NCBI RefSeq assembly: GCF_003205295.1
Contig: NZ_QJRP01000014.1
Span: 1 to 64,000 of the forward strand
Direction of reading: 5' to 3'
Length of the DNA stretch: 64,000 nucleotides
Source of the DNA: Pseudomonas mosselii
GTDB lineage: Bacteria > Pseudomonadota > Gammaproteobacteria > Pseudomonadales > Pseudomonadaceae
Shown one piece after another: positions 16,074 to 26,761 of this stretch. The notes under the pieces are model-generated. The model did not search any database and was not told the DNA's origin. It saw only the letters and a program-made list of their open reading frames with translations. The number at the start of each line of letters is the position of its first letter. The stretch's first letter is position 1. A program made the translations under genes and the position numbers.

Positions 16074-17459
16074 ATGAGCGAGATCAGCAGCCTGACCCAC
16101 GCCATTTCCGTCGACCCCTACAGCGGCGAACGAATCGGCCACTACGCCTTCGACACCGACGCCGCACTGGACGCGGCGCTGCAACGCGCCAAGGCGGGCT
16201 ACAACCAGTGGCGCAAAGTGTCGCTGGGTCAGCGCAGCGAGTATCTGGTCGCACTCGGGCAGGCCCTGCTGGCCAATGCCGAAGCCTTCGCCCAGATGAT
16301 CGCCCGCGAGATCGGCAAGCCGATCAGCCAGGCTCGCGGCGAAGTCAGCAAGTGTGTTGGCTTGTGCCAGTGGTACGCCGAACACGGCCCGGCCATGCTG
16401 GCGCCGGAGCCGACCCAGGTCGACAAGGCCCGCATCGAATACCGCCCGCTGGGCCCGATTCTCGCCGTGATGCCGTGGAACTTCCCGGTCTGGCAAGTGC
16501 TGCGCGGCGCCGTTCCGGCGCTGCTGGCGGGCAACACCTATGTGCTCAAGCACGCGCCCAACGTGATGGGCAGCGCCTACCTGCTGGCCGACCTGTTCAA
16601 GCGTGCCGGGCTGCCTGAAGGCGTGTTCGAGGTGCTCAATGCCACCCCAGAAGGCGTCACCCGCGCCATCAACGACCCGCGCATCGCCGCCATCACCCTT
16701 ACCGGCAGCGTGCGCGCCGGCATGGCCATCGGTGCGCAGGCCGGCGCCGCGCTGAAGAAGTGCGTGCTCGAACTGGGCGGTTCCGACCCATTCATCGTGC
16801 TGGCCGACGCCGACCTCGATGCCGCGGTCAAGGCCGCCGTGGTCGGTCGCTACCAGAACACCGGGCAGGTCTGCGCCGCCGCCAAGCGCCTGATCGTCGA
16901 GCAAAGCATCGTCGAGGCGTTCACCGAGAAATTCGTCGCGGCCACCCGCGCGCTGACCATTGGCAACCCGCTGGACGACGCCACCTACATCGGCCCGATG
17001 GCCCGCTACGACCTGCGCGATGAGCTCGACGGCCAGGTCCAGGCGACCCTGGCCGAAGGCGCCACCCTGCTGCTGGGCGGCAACAAGATCGAAGGCGTGG
17101 GCAACTTCTACGCGCCGACGGTATTCGCCAACGTCACCCCGGACATGACCGCCTTCAAGCAGGAGCTGTTCGGCCCGGTGGCGGCGATCATCAGCGCCCG
17201 CGATGCAGACCACGCGGTGGAGCTGGCCAACGACAGTGAATTCGGCCTGGCCGCAACGATCTACACCGCTGACTATGCCTTGGCTGAGCGCATGACCGCG
17301 GCTTTGGACACCGGTGGTGTGTTCATCAACGGTTACTGCGCCTCCGACCCCCGCGTGGCGTTCGGCGGCGTGAAGAAGAGCGGGTTCGGCCGTGAGCTGT
17401 CGCACTTCGGCGTGCGCGAGTTCACCAACGCCCAGACGGTGTGGCTGGATCGCAACTGA
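16074..17459 (+). CDS. sad: Succinate-semialdehyde dehydrogenase, Sad type
   Basis: A 461-residue aldehyde dehydrogenase that oxidises succinate semialdehyde to succinate, the last step of putrescine/GABA breakdown. The catalytic cysteine is Cys267 (NTGQVCAAAKR) and the general base Glu233 (LELGGSDPF); the PWNFPVWQ cofactor motif is present. The length fits the Sad/YneI branch (about 460), not GabD (about 480). The ATG at 16074 is used; the open frame upstream to 15741 overlaps the LysR gene. The nearby putrescine genes (18600-22508) place it in the gamma-glutamylated putrescine route. Confidence 0.87.
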   Translation: MSEISSLTHAISVDPYSGERIGHYAFDTDAALDAALQRAKAGYNQWRKVSLGQRSEYLVALGQALLANAEAFAQMIAREIGKPISQARGEVSKCVGLCQWYAEHGPAMLAPEPTQVDKARIEYRPLGPILAVMPWNFPVWQVLRGAVPALLAGNTYVLKHAPNVMGSAYLLADLFKRAGLPEGVFEVLNATPEGVTRAINDPRIAAITLTGSVRAGMAIGAQAGAALKKCVLELGGSDPFIVLADADLDAAVKAAVVGRYQNTGQVCAAAKRLIVEQSIVEAFTEKFVAATRALTIGNPLDDATYIGPMARYDLRDELDGQVQATLAEGATLLLGGNKIEGVGNFYAPTVFANVTPDMTAFKQELFGPVAAIISARDADHAVELANDSEFGLAATIYTADYALAERMTAALDTGGVFINGYCASDPRVAFGGVKKSGFGRELSHFGVREFTNAQTVWLDRN

Positions 17460-17535
17460 TCCTCTCGCTCAAACCATGCGCGATCCCTGTGTAGGAGCGG
17501 CCCTGCCGGAAACCGCCCAAACAGACCTTTCGTAA

Positions 17536-18435
17536 TCAGTTTCCCCGACCACGTCTGAGCGTCTCGCTTGGCAGTTCGCGGAACAGCTGGCGGTAACTTT
17601 CGGAAAACCGCCCCAAATGCCAGAACGACCAACGCATGGCCACCTCGGCCACCGTTGCGTCGCCTGCCAGCAAGTCGCGCCGCGCGCCGTTCAGCCGCCG
17701 CAAGCGCAACCAGTGCGCCGGCGGCAGGTTGGTGAACCCCTTGAAGGCCTGCTGCAACTGACGCACGGAAACCCCGGCGACTTTGGCCAGCTCCACCAGG
17801 TTGAGGGTTTCGTCGGGGCTGTCGGCGGCCCATTCGCTGACCCGGCGCATGATCGCCCGCTCCTCGTCCCGCCGGCCGAGCGCTTCGCCCTGCAGACGCT
17901 GCCCGGCGTTGTCGAGGATAAACAGGCAGTCCTCCAGCAACTGCTCGGCCAGCGCCCTGCCCTCCAGCGGGCAATCGGCCTGGCCCAGACGAGTCAGCGT
18001 GGCGCTCAGCCAGTTGCCGAACAGGGCGTTCTGCTGACAGGTCAGCGGCACCATGAACAGGCCACGCAGGCGCTCAAGGTCAAGGCCGTGGCTGGCCAGG
18101 AACGGCTGCTCGAACACCACCGCCACTTCCTGGTAGTTCTCCGGGGTGATCCAGATGTTGCGGCTGTCTTCGTTGAGCAGGTAGAGGCTGTTCTCGCTGC
18201 GGTCGAAGCAGAACGCCAGGGCGCCGCTGGGGGCGCGGAAGAACTGCTCGACCCGGGTGTTCAGGCGCTCCTCGTACACCTCGACGCCGTCGAGCCCCAG
18301 CCAGCGCAGCTGGCCGTTGAAATGCCCGGGGGACATCTGCCGGTACTGCTGCTGCCAGCCCGGGGTGGCGCGGGTCTGTTCAGTCACGTCGGTGGTGCGG
18401 ATGTCCTGGACCTGCAAGGCGGTTGGCGTTGTCAC
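17536..18435 (-). CDS. AraC-family transcriptional regulator
   Basis: A 299-residue regulator with a C-terminal double helix-turn-helix (from about residue 200: NLVELAKVAGVSVRQLQQAF, then ATVAEVAMRWSFWHLGRF). The N-terminal region resembles the EutR-like/cupin-free AraC group. The GTG at 18435 is taken as start, with AGGAC upstream; the longer frame to 18576 runs into the next promoter region. It is divergent from the glutamine-synthetase-like gene and so is a likely controller of the polyamine genes; an inverted repeat (18449-18465) lies between. Confidence 0.8.
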   Translation of the reverse strand: MTTPTALQVQDIRTTDVTEQTRATPGWQQQYRQMSPGHFNGQLRWLGLDGVEVYEERLNTRVEQFFRAPSGALAFCFDRSENSLYLLNEDSRNIWITPENYQEVAVVFEQPFLASHGLDLERLRGLFMVPLTCQQNALFGNWLSATLTRLGQADCPLEGRALAEQLLEDCLFILDNAGQRLQGEALGRRDEERAIMRRVSEWAADSPDETLNLVELAKVAGVSVRQLQQAFKGFTNLPPAHWLRLRRLNGARRDLLAGDATVAEVAMRWSFWHLGRFSESYRQLFRELPSETLRRGRGN

Positions 18436-18448
18436 GCGCTGTCCTAGT

Positions 18449-18465
18449 TGCACTCTTTTGGTGCA
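18449..18465. promoter_or_regulatory. Inverted repeat TGCAC-N7-GTGCA
   Basis: A perfect 5-bp inverted repeat lies just upstream of the AraC-family GTG start, in the divergent region shared with the gamma-glutamylputrescine synthetase gene. It may be an operator, but AraC proteins usually use direct repeats, so this is weak. Confidence 0.25.
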
Positions 18466-18534
18466 TTGATAGCTGAAGAAAGTGGATAGATCACCCCGGG
18501 GGGCACCGACCAAGATAGTCCTCAGCGTCACCTG

Positions 18535-18549
18535 TGGGAAGTGCCCTGC
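18535..18549 (+). promoter_or_regulatory. Candidate sigma-54 (-24/-12) promoter
   Basis: TGGGAAGTGCCCTGC keeps GG and GC at the exact 12-bp -24/-12 distance and matches 8 of the 11 fixed positions of TGGCACG-N4-TTGC. A start about 12 nt downstream would leave a leader of roughly 40 nt before the ATG at 18600. NtrC/CbrB-type control of a nitrogen-source pathway would fit. Confidence 0.35.
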
Positions 18550-18599
18550 GGCGATGAACGCCTTGCGTCCCACCACAACTACCCAACCAAGAGGTTTGT

Positions 18600-21199
<2,600 letters not shown>

Positions 21200-21212
21200 G
21201 CCGAGCCCACCC

Positions 21213-22508
21213 ATGCCACAGATGAACGAACACACCGCCTCCTACTACGCCGCCTCGGCGCGCCAGGCGGCCACCTACCCTGCGCTCGACCAGGACCTGC
21301 AGGCCGATGTCTGCGTGGTCGGCGGCGGCCTGACCGGAGTCAACGCCGCCCTGGAGCTGGCCGAGCGCGGCCTCTCGGTGATCCTGTTGGAAGCCCGCCG
21401 CATCGGCTGGGGCGCCAGCGGGCGCAACGGCGGCCAGCTGATCCGCGGCATCGGCCATGACGTCTCCGGTTTCGCCCGCCACATCGGCCAGGACGGCGTG
21501 CGCTACCTCAAGCAGGCCGGCATCGATTCGGTGGCCCTGGTGGCCAATCGCATCGCGCAGTACGGCATCGACTGCGACCTGCGCTGGGGCTTCTGCGAGC
21601 TGGCCAACACCCCCGCCCAGTTCGCCGCTTTCGAAGATGAGCAGCGCGAGCTGGCCGAGCTGGGTTATCGCCACGAGACCCGCCTGGTCAACCGCGAACG
21701 CATGCACGAGATCGTCGCCAGCGACCTGTACGCCGGCGGCCTGGTGGACATGGGCTCGGGCCACCTGCACCCGCTCGACCTGGTCCAGGGCGAGGCACGC
21801 GCCGCCCATGGCCTGGGTGTGCGGATCTTCGAGCAGAGCCCGGTGCTGCGCATCGAGCATGGCAGCACGGTGGTCCTGCACACCGCCCGGGGCAAGGTCC
21901 ACGCTCAAAGCCTGATTCTGGGCTGCAACGCCCACCTCGACGAACTGGAACCGCGCTTGTGCGGCAAGGTCCTGCCGGCCGGCAGCTACGTGGTGGCCAC
22001 CGAGCCCTTGCCCGAGGCCCTGGCGCGTACGCTGATCCCGCAGAACATGGCGCTGTGCGACCAGAAGGTGGGGCTGGACTACTACCGCCTTACCGCCGAC
22101 CGCCGCCTGCTGTTCGGCGGCGCCTGCCACTATTCCGGGCGCGACCCCAAGGACATCGGCGCCTACATGCGGCCCAAGGTACTCAAGGTGTTCCCGCAAC
22201 TGGCCGAGGTGCGCCTGGACTACCAGTGGGGTGGCATGATCGGCATCACCGCCAACCGTTTCCCCCAGGTCGGCCGCCTCGGCCAGCACCCCAACGTGTT
22301 CTATGCCCAGGGTTATTCCGGGCATGGGCTGAACGTCACCCACTGGACCGCGAAGCTACTCGCCGAGGCCATCGCCACCGAGCACAGCCAAGGTTTCGAC
22401 GTGTTCAGCGCGGTGCCGCACCTGACCTTCCCCGGCGGCAAGACGCTGCGCTCGCCGCTGCTGGCGCTGGGGATGCTGTGGTACCGGTTGCGCGAGGCGC
22501 TGGGCTGA
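21213..22508 (+). CDS. puuB: Gamma-glutamylputrescine oxidase (FAD)
   Basis: A 431-residue FAD-dependent oxidoreductase of the DadA/PuuB group. The Rossmann FAD motif VVGGGLTGVNAALELAERG starts near residue 35, followed by GWGASGRNGGQL, a stretch typical of PuuB-like oxidases. It would oxidise gamma-glutamylputrescine to the aldehyde with release of ammonia and H2O2. It follows the polyamine-binding gene by 13 bp, so the two are probably one transcript. Several PuuB paralogues occur in pseudomonads and their substrates vary. Confidence 0.82.
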   Translation: MPQMNEHTASYYAASARQAATYPALDQDLQADVCVVGGGLTGVNAALELAERGLSVILLEARRIGWGASGRNGGQLIRGIGHDVSGFARHIGQDGVRYLKQAGIDSVALVANRIAQYGIDCDLRWGFCELANTPAQFAAFEDEQRELAELGYRHETRLVNRERMHEIVASDLYAGGLVDMGSGHLHPLDLVQGEARAAHGLGVRIFEQSPVLRIEHGSTVVLHTARGKVHAQSLILGCNAHLDELEPRLCGKVLPAGSYVVATEPLPEALARTLIPQNMALCDQKVGLDYYRLTADRRLLFGGACHYSGRDPKDIGAYMRPKVLKVFPQLAEVRLDYQWGGMIGITANRFPQVGRLGQHPNVFYAQGYSGHGLNVTHWTAKLLAEAIATEHSQGFDVFSAVPHLTFPGGKTLRSPLLALGMLWYRLREALG

Positions 22509-22518
22509 CAATCCTGCT

Positions 22519-22824
22519 TCAGAGGATGGCCTGCAGCCCCTTGTCGGCAATGATGTTCAGTAGTTTCAAGGCAGGCCCGGCCGGGCGTGTTTCGCCCTGC
22601 TCCCACTTGCGCACCGTCGATGCGCTGATGTGCAGATGAAGGGCGAATACCGGTTGGCTGAAGTTCAGCGCTTCGCGCAGGTGGCGGATGTCCTGGGCGC
22701 TGAATGCCCGCACCGGGGCCGGGCAGATCGCCTCGAAGTCGCGCAACGTGACCTTGCCGACGGCACCTGCCTGCTCGAGGTCCGAGAGGTCGACACGCAG
22801 TGATTCAATGAGTTTGCTGGTCAC
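22519..22824 (-). CDS. XRE-family regulator, NadS/HigA-like orphan antitoxin
   Basis: A 101-residue protein with a C-terminal XRE helix-turn-helix: IRHLREALNFSQPVFALHL, then SASTVRKWEQGETRPAG (residues about 45-85). The pattern is that of NadS/HigA-type antitoxins. These normally follow a RelE/HigB-type toxin gene, but no such gene is visible upstream in the region up to 23006, so it seems to be an orphan. The GTG at 22824 with GGAGGT 5 nt before it is the best start. An inverted repeat (22851-22869) in its promoter suggests autoregulation. Confidence 0.75.
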   Translation of the reverse strand: MTSKLIESLRVDLSDLEQAGAVGKVTLRDFEAICPAPVRAFSAQDIRHLREALNFSQPVFALHLHISASTVRKWEQGETRPAGPALKLLNIIADKGLQAIL

Positions 22825-22850
22825 AGTGGACCTCCAGAATAAACATACCC

Positions 22851-22869
22851 GTGAAGGGCATACCTTCAC
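22851..22869. promoter_or_regulatory. Candidate operator GTGAAGG-N5-CCTTCAC
   Basis: A perfect 7-bp inverted repeat with 5-nt spacer lies 27 bp upstream of the XRE gene start. The size and place are typical of the sites bound by HigA/NadS-type dimers that repress their own promoter. Confidence 0.5.
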
Positions 22870-23006
22870 AGTGTCAGAGCCCCGTCGATAGTCAGCGTAT
22901 TCCGGCAATACGGTAGGAAACGGCAACCGTCGACATCCGACCACTGGCCTTCGGCCAACCACCTGCTAGCGTTGTTCTGGCCAATTCCCTCATGGACCTC
23001 GTCATC

Positions 23007-23684
23007 ATGAAGCGACTGCCTCGCACCACCCTGCTGTGCGCTGCCCTGCTGGCCCTGGTTGCCTGCTCCAGCAACCGAGTCGATCCCAAGGACTATTCCG
23101 GCTTTCTCAAGGACTACAGCCGCCTGAAGCCCGCCGAGAGCATCTCCGGCGCGCCGGTGATGCGCTGGATCGACCCGAACGTGAAGGCCAGCCAGTACAC
23201 CAAGGTGTTCATCGAGCCGAGCCAGTTCTATCCCAAGCCACAGCCGACCAACGTGATCTCGGCGCAGACCCTGCAGGAGATCACCCGCTACTTCAACGAA
23301 GCGATGCGCCGCGAGCTGGGCAGCGTGCTAACCCTGGTCAAGGAGCCCGGCCCGAACACCATCGTGGTGCGCCCGGCGATCACTGCGGTGTCCACCAGCA
23401 CCGAAGGCCTCAAGCCCTATGAAGTGATTCCCATCGCCCTGGTGGCTGCGGCAGTCAACACCGCCGCCGGTGGCCGCGACCAGGCCGTGGACATCGCCGT
23501 GGAGGCCGCTTTCCTCGATGGCGGCAACCAGAACGTGCTGGCCCAGGTGGTGCGCAAGGGCAGCGGCAAGGAGCTGGAGAACGACAGCACGCAACTGACC
23601 CTGAACGACGTCAAGCCGGTGCTCGACGGCTGGGCCAGCGACATGCGCCGCAGCTTCGTGGCGTTGCAACAGAAATCGAAGTGA
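23007..23684 (+). CDS. DUF3313 lipoprotein
   Basis: A 225-residue envelope lipoprotein. The N-terminal signal ends in the lipobox LVAC (Cys at about residue 19), followed by SSNRVDPKDYSGFLKDYSRL, which is typical of DUF3313. The rest is predicted soluble in the periplasm. Residue 2 after Cys is Ser, suggesting outer-membrane sorting. Two ATGs (22992, 23007) are possible, both with weak ribosome-binding sites; the second fits the signal peptide. The role of this family is unknown. Confidence 0.75.
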   Translation: MKRLPRTTLLCAALLALVACSSNRVDPKDYSGFLKDYSRLKPAESISGAPVMRWIDPNVKASQYTKVFIEPSQFYPKPQPTNVISAQTLQEITRYFNEAMRRELGSVLTLVKEPGPNTIVVRPAITAVSTSTEGLKPYEVIPIALVAAAVNTAAGGRDQAVDIAVEAAFLDGGNQNVLAQVVRKGSGKELENDSTQLTLNDVKPVLDGWASDMRRSFVALQQKSK

Positions 23685-24005
23685 GTCGTCAGGGCCTGTA
23701 GATCTCATCGCGGGGCAAGCCGGTTCTCACGGGGCGAGAGCCGGCTGCAGCCCAAAGTGACACCACTCGTCGGACATACTGCAAAAAGGCCATCACGGCA
23801 ACGGTTGCCTGCTTAACTCAAGCGGGCTGCCAGGCAGGCGGCACCGCACTTCAGGGATGGCTGCACAAGCCGGCTGCCAACAGCCGCTCGCACCGGGCAC
23901 GCCAGTACATCCGCCCGCTCACTCGCCCCTCCCCTCTTTTTCCTCCGCCCGCCTGCGCAAGCCTTGGTAACGGTATTTCATTCATTGAATGCAACGGAGG
24001 CAATC
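23685..24005. other. Spacer with a REP-like hairpin
   Basis: About 320 bp without a gene. It holds a half REP (CGGGGCAAGCCGG) and a hairpin AGCCGGTTCTC/GAGAGCCGGCT (23718-23746), then a C-rich stretch, and at the right end GGAGG before the DUF1842 gene. Nothing else was recognised. Confidence 0.5.
23718..23746. repeat. REP-like hairpin after the DUF3313 gene
   Basis: AGCCGGTTCTC (23718-23728) pairs with GAGAGCCGGCT (23736-23746), one mismatch, 7-nt loop. It follows the lipoprotein stop by 33 bp and probably serves as its terminator. Confidence 0.55.
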
Positions 24006-24599
24006 ATGTCTGTATCGCTGACCGCACCGTCGGAAGGCCTGTTCCCGGTGTCCTACCTCATTGGTACCAATGCCCCGGGCGCGCCGCGCCTGCAGCTCGA
24101 TCTGCTGGTCTACACGCCAGACCGCAGCGTCAACGGCCACGCGCTGATCACCCAGACCACCAACCCACCGCTGGAGCTGGCGCTGGATGTCTGGGGCACC
24201 TACAGCTATCTCACCGTGCAACCGCCAAGCGAAGGCAAGATCCTGTTGACGGTGCGTGGCAACCATGGCGGGCCACACGCCAATTCGCCGGAGCAGTTCG
24301 AACTGCGCGCACTGCTCGACCAGGACTGGCAGAAAGGCACGGCCAGCTACCGCTACTACAACGGCCAGCGCTGGATCGAGGTGGACAACGTACCCGTCGT
24401 GCTGGAGCTCAAGCGCATCCAGACGCTGGCGAACGTCGACCTGACGACCGAACTGCACAACGCCACCCTGGAGGCAGTGATCGCCACCGGTGACGTCGCG
24501 CAACTCAAGCAACTGGCCAGCGGCGCCGTGGGCAAAGCCCTGGACCAGGCCCTCGCCTCGACCAAGAGCCCGGCCGCCAAGGCCGCCAAGAAAGCCTGA
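24006..24599 (+). CDS. DUF1842/DUF1843 protein
   Basis: A 197-residue protein with a DUF1842 domain (about residues 1-145: GLFPVSYLIGTNAPGAPRL, LDLLVYTPDRSVNGHALITQ) and a short DUF1843-like helix pair near 155-180 (LHNATLEAVIATGDVAQLKQL). The end is Lys/Ala-rich. There is no signal peptide. The first domain is paralogous to the next gene, sharing the LDLLVNT/LDLLVYT and ALLDQDWQKGTASYRYY/GLLDQGWNAGTASYRYF stretches. AGG lies upstream of the ATG. The function is unknown. Confidence 0.75.
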   Translation: MSVSLTAPSEGLFPVSYLIGTNAPGAPRLQLDLLVYTPDRSVNGHALITQTTNPPLELALDVWGTYSYLTVQPPSEGKILLTVRGNHGGPHANSPEQFELRALLDQDWQKGTASYRYYNGQRWIEVDNVPVVLELKRIQTLANVDLTTELHNATLEAVIATGDVAQLKQLASGAVGKALDQALASTKSPAAKAAKKA

Positions 24600-24618
24600 G
24601 CAGACAAGGAGAATCAGC

Positions 24619-25074
24619 ATGTCCTTCGGACTTTTTCATACCCGCCTGAACGTCAGCAACGGGCTGCTCGGCGCACCAATCCTGACCCTCGACCTGCTGG
24701 TGAATACCGTGCAGAAGAAGGTCACCGGCAGGGCTTCCATCATCCAGACCACGCATCCGGTGCAGGTCTTCCACGCCAAGGTGTGGGGCGGCTACAGCGA
24801 GCTGCCGTTCGCGCCAGCTGGTAGCCCGTCGATCGTCCTGCACCTGGATGGCAGCCCAAGCGGCCCGCTCAGCCAGATCGCCCAGACCTTCCATCTCCAG
24901 GGCTTGCTCGACCAGGGCTGGAACGCCGGCACCGCCAGCTACCGTTACTTCATCAACGGCCACTGGGTCGACCAGCATGGCCGCGTGCGCAAGGCGCCGG
25001 ACATCACCCACCAGGATCAACCGCAACCCGCGGAGCGCCTGAAGGCTGCCATCAGGCACCTGGAAAGCGTCTGA
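24619..25074 (+). CDS. DUF1842 protein, paralogue of the preceding gene
   Basis: A 151-residue protein consisting of the DUF1842 domain alone, starting FGLFHTRLNVSNGLLGAPIL and containing GTASYRYFINGHW. It lacks the C-terminal DUF1843-like helices of its upstream neighbour. AAGGAG precedes the ATG, and the gap of 19 bp suggests co-transcription. Tandem duplication followed by loss or gain of the small domain is the simplest history. The function is unknown. Confidence 0.75.
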   Translation: MSFGLFHTRLNVSNGLLGAPILTLDLLVNTVQKKVTGRASIIQTTHPVQVFHAKVWGGYSELPFAPAGSPSIVLHLDGSPSGPLSQIAQTFHLQGLLDQGWNAGTASYRYFINGHWVDQHGRVRKAPDITHQDQPQPAERLKAAIRHLESV

Positions 25075-25082
25075 CCTGAACG

Positions 25083-25140
25083 GATCGCGGGGCCAGCCCG
25101 CTCCCACACTTTCACGTGGGAGCGGGCTGGCCCCGCGATC
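25083..25140. repeat. Perfect 25-bp REP pair between convergent genes
   Basis: GATCGCGGGGCCAGCCCGCT-type arm at 25083-25107 and its exact complement at 25116-25140 enclose an 8-nt loop. It lies between the DUF1842 stop (25074) and the serine transporter stop (25146) and probably works as a bidirectional terminator. Confidence 0.85.
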
Positions 25141-25145
25141 ATCGG

Positions 25146-26453
25146 TCAGGCCATGAAGCTGTAGGCGATCGCCGAAAGCGTGATCAGCCCGATCACTACC
25201 ACGAACACATTCGACAGCTTGCCCGAGTACTGGCGCAACGCCGGTACCTTCTGCACCGCGTACATCGGCATCAGGAACAGCAGGCAGGCGATCACCGGCC
25301 CACCCAGGCTCTCGATGAGCCCGAGGATGCTCGGGTTCAGGGTCGCCACCGCCCAGCAGGTCACCAGCATGAACAGCGCCGTGGCGCGCTCCAGGCGCTT
25401 GGCCGGCCAGGTCTTGCCGCGCCCGCGCAGGCTCTTGACGATCATGCCCTGGAAGCCTTCGCTGGCACCGATATAGTGGCCGAGGAAGGACTTGGTGATC
25501 GCAACCAGCGCGATCAGCGGCGCGACGAAGGCGATCACCGGGGTCTGGAAGTGATTGGCCAGGTACGACAGGATCGAGATGTTCTGCGCCTTGGCCGCGG
25601 CCAGGTCAGCCGGGCTCAGGGCCAGCACGCAGCTGAAGCAGAAGAACATCACCGTCAGCACCATCATCACATGGGCGGTGGCCAAGGTGCGGCCGCTCTT
25701 GCGGTCGGCCTCAATGCCATAGCGGTGCTTCTGGTCGACGGCGAAGGCTGAGATGATCGGCGAGTGGTTGAAGGAGAACACCATCACCGGAATTGCCAGC
25801 CACAGGGTCAGCAGCAGCTTGGAGGCGCTGAAGCCTTCGTTGGCCTGGGCGAAGAACGCACCGTTCCAGTTGGGAATCAAGCTCAGGGCCAGCAGCAGCA
25901 ACGAGGCGACGAAGGGGTACACCAGCACGCTCATGGCCTTGACGATGATCTGTTGGCCGCAGCGCACCACGATCATCAGCCCACAGATCAGCAGCAGGGC
26001 CAGCAGCGCCCGTGGCGGCGCGCCGATGTGCAGTTGGTGCTCGAAGAAGCTGGTCAGGGTGTTGGTCAATGCCACGCTGTAGACCAGCAGGATCGGGAAG
26101 ATCGCAAAGAAGTACAGCAAGGTGATGAGCTTGCCGGCGCCCACGCCGAAGTGCTCTTCCACCACCTCGGTGATGTCTTCGTTGCCGCCCTTGCGCCCGG
26201 ACAGCACGAAGCGGGTCAGCGCCCGGTGGGCGAAGAAGGTCATGGGGAACGCCAGCAGCGCCAGGATCAGCAGCGGCCAGAAACCGCCAACCCCGGCGTT
26301 GATCGGCAGGAACAGAGTGCCGGCGCCGATCGCCGTGCCATACAGGCCCAAGGCCCAGGTGGTGTCGTGACGGTTCCAGGTGGTCGAGCCGCTGGCCGCA
26401 GCCAGGGCAGCCGAATCCGCACGAACGCTCGTGGTGCTTTGTACATCAGTCAT
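25146..26453 (-). CDS. Serine/threonine:H+ symporter (SdaC/HAAAP family)
   Basis: A 435-residue inner-membrane amino acid transporter of the HAAAP family with about eleven helices. It opens with TWALGLYGTAIGAGTLFLPI, the family's first helix, and contains FSFNHSPIISAFAVDQKHRYG, characteristic of SdaC/TdcC. It is in line with, and downstream of, the L-serine deaminase gene (26762) on the same strand, supporting L-serine uptake for catabolism. A 308-bp gap with a BIME lies between, so they may have separate promoters. Confidence 0.85.
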   Translation of the reverse strand: MTDVQSTTSVRADSAALAAASGSTTWNRHDTTWALGLYGTAIGAGTLFLPINAGVGGFWPLLILALLAFPMTFFAHRALTRFVLSGRKGGNEDITEVVEEHFGVGAGKLITLLYFFAIFPILLVYSVALTNTLTSFFEHQLHIGAPPRALLALLLICGLMIVVRCGQQIIVKAMSVLVYPFVASLLLLALSLIPNWNGAFFAQANEGFSASKLLLTLWLAIPVMVFSFNHSPIISAFAVDQKHRYGIEADRKSGRTLATAHVMMVLTVMFFCFSCVLALSPADLAAAKAQNISILSYLANHFQTPVIAFVAPLIALVAITKSFLGHYIGASEGFQGMIVKSLRGRGKTWPAKRLERATALFMLVTCWAVATLNPSILGLIESLGGPVIACLLFLMPMYAVQKVPALRQYSGKLSNVFVVVIGLITLSAIAYSFMA

Positions 26454-26761
26454 GGGTATCGCCTTGTAGTTGTTTTTGTCGCAGGTACAGCAGGTGTTGC
26501 AGGTTGATGCCGCCCCCTGTAGGAGCGGCCACTCATGGAACAAACCGTAACTTATTGATTTAGCCAGGCCCTGTGGGAGCGGCCTTGCGTCGCGAAAGGG
26601 CTGCGCAGCAGCCCCAGCAATTGTGATTGTGGCTTGGAATCTGGGGCCGCTGCGCGCCCCTTTCGCGACGCAAGGCCGCTCCCACAGAGGGATAGCTCCC
26701 TGCACGACTGCGTAGCCCGAAGGGCCGGACGATCTCCTACAGCGCAGTCAGTGCGAAGCCA
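26454..26761. other. Spacer dominated by a BIME
   Basis: Apart from the BIME at 26571-26687 and a half REP (GTAGGAGCGGCC at about 26518), this 308-bp stretch has no gene. The left end must contain the transporter promoter and AAGG ribosome-binding site. Confidence 0.5.
26571..26687. repeat. BIME (paired REPs, GTGGGAGCGGCCTTGCGTCGCG type)
   Basis: Arm CTGTGGGAGCGGCCTTGCGT (from 26571) continues as CGCGAAAGGGCTGCGCAGCAG and is mirrored by a similar inverted arm ending at 26687, separated by about 28 bp. It belongs to the same class as the elements at 41413-41544 and 59689-59803. Confidence 0.8.
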
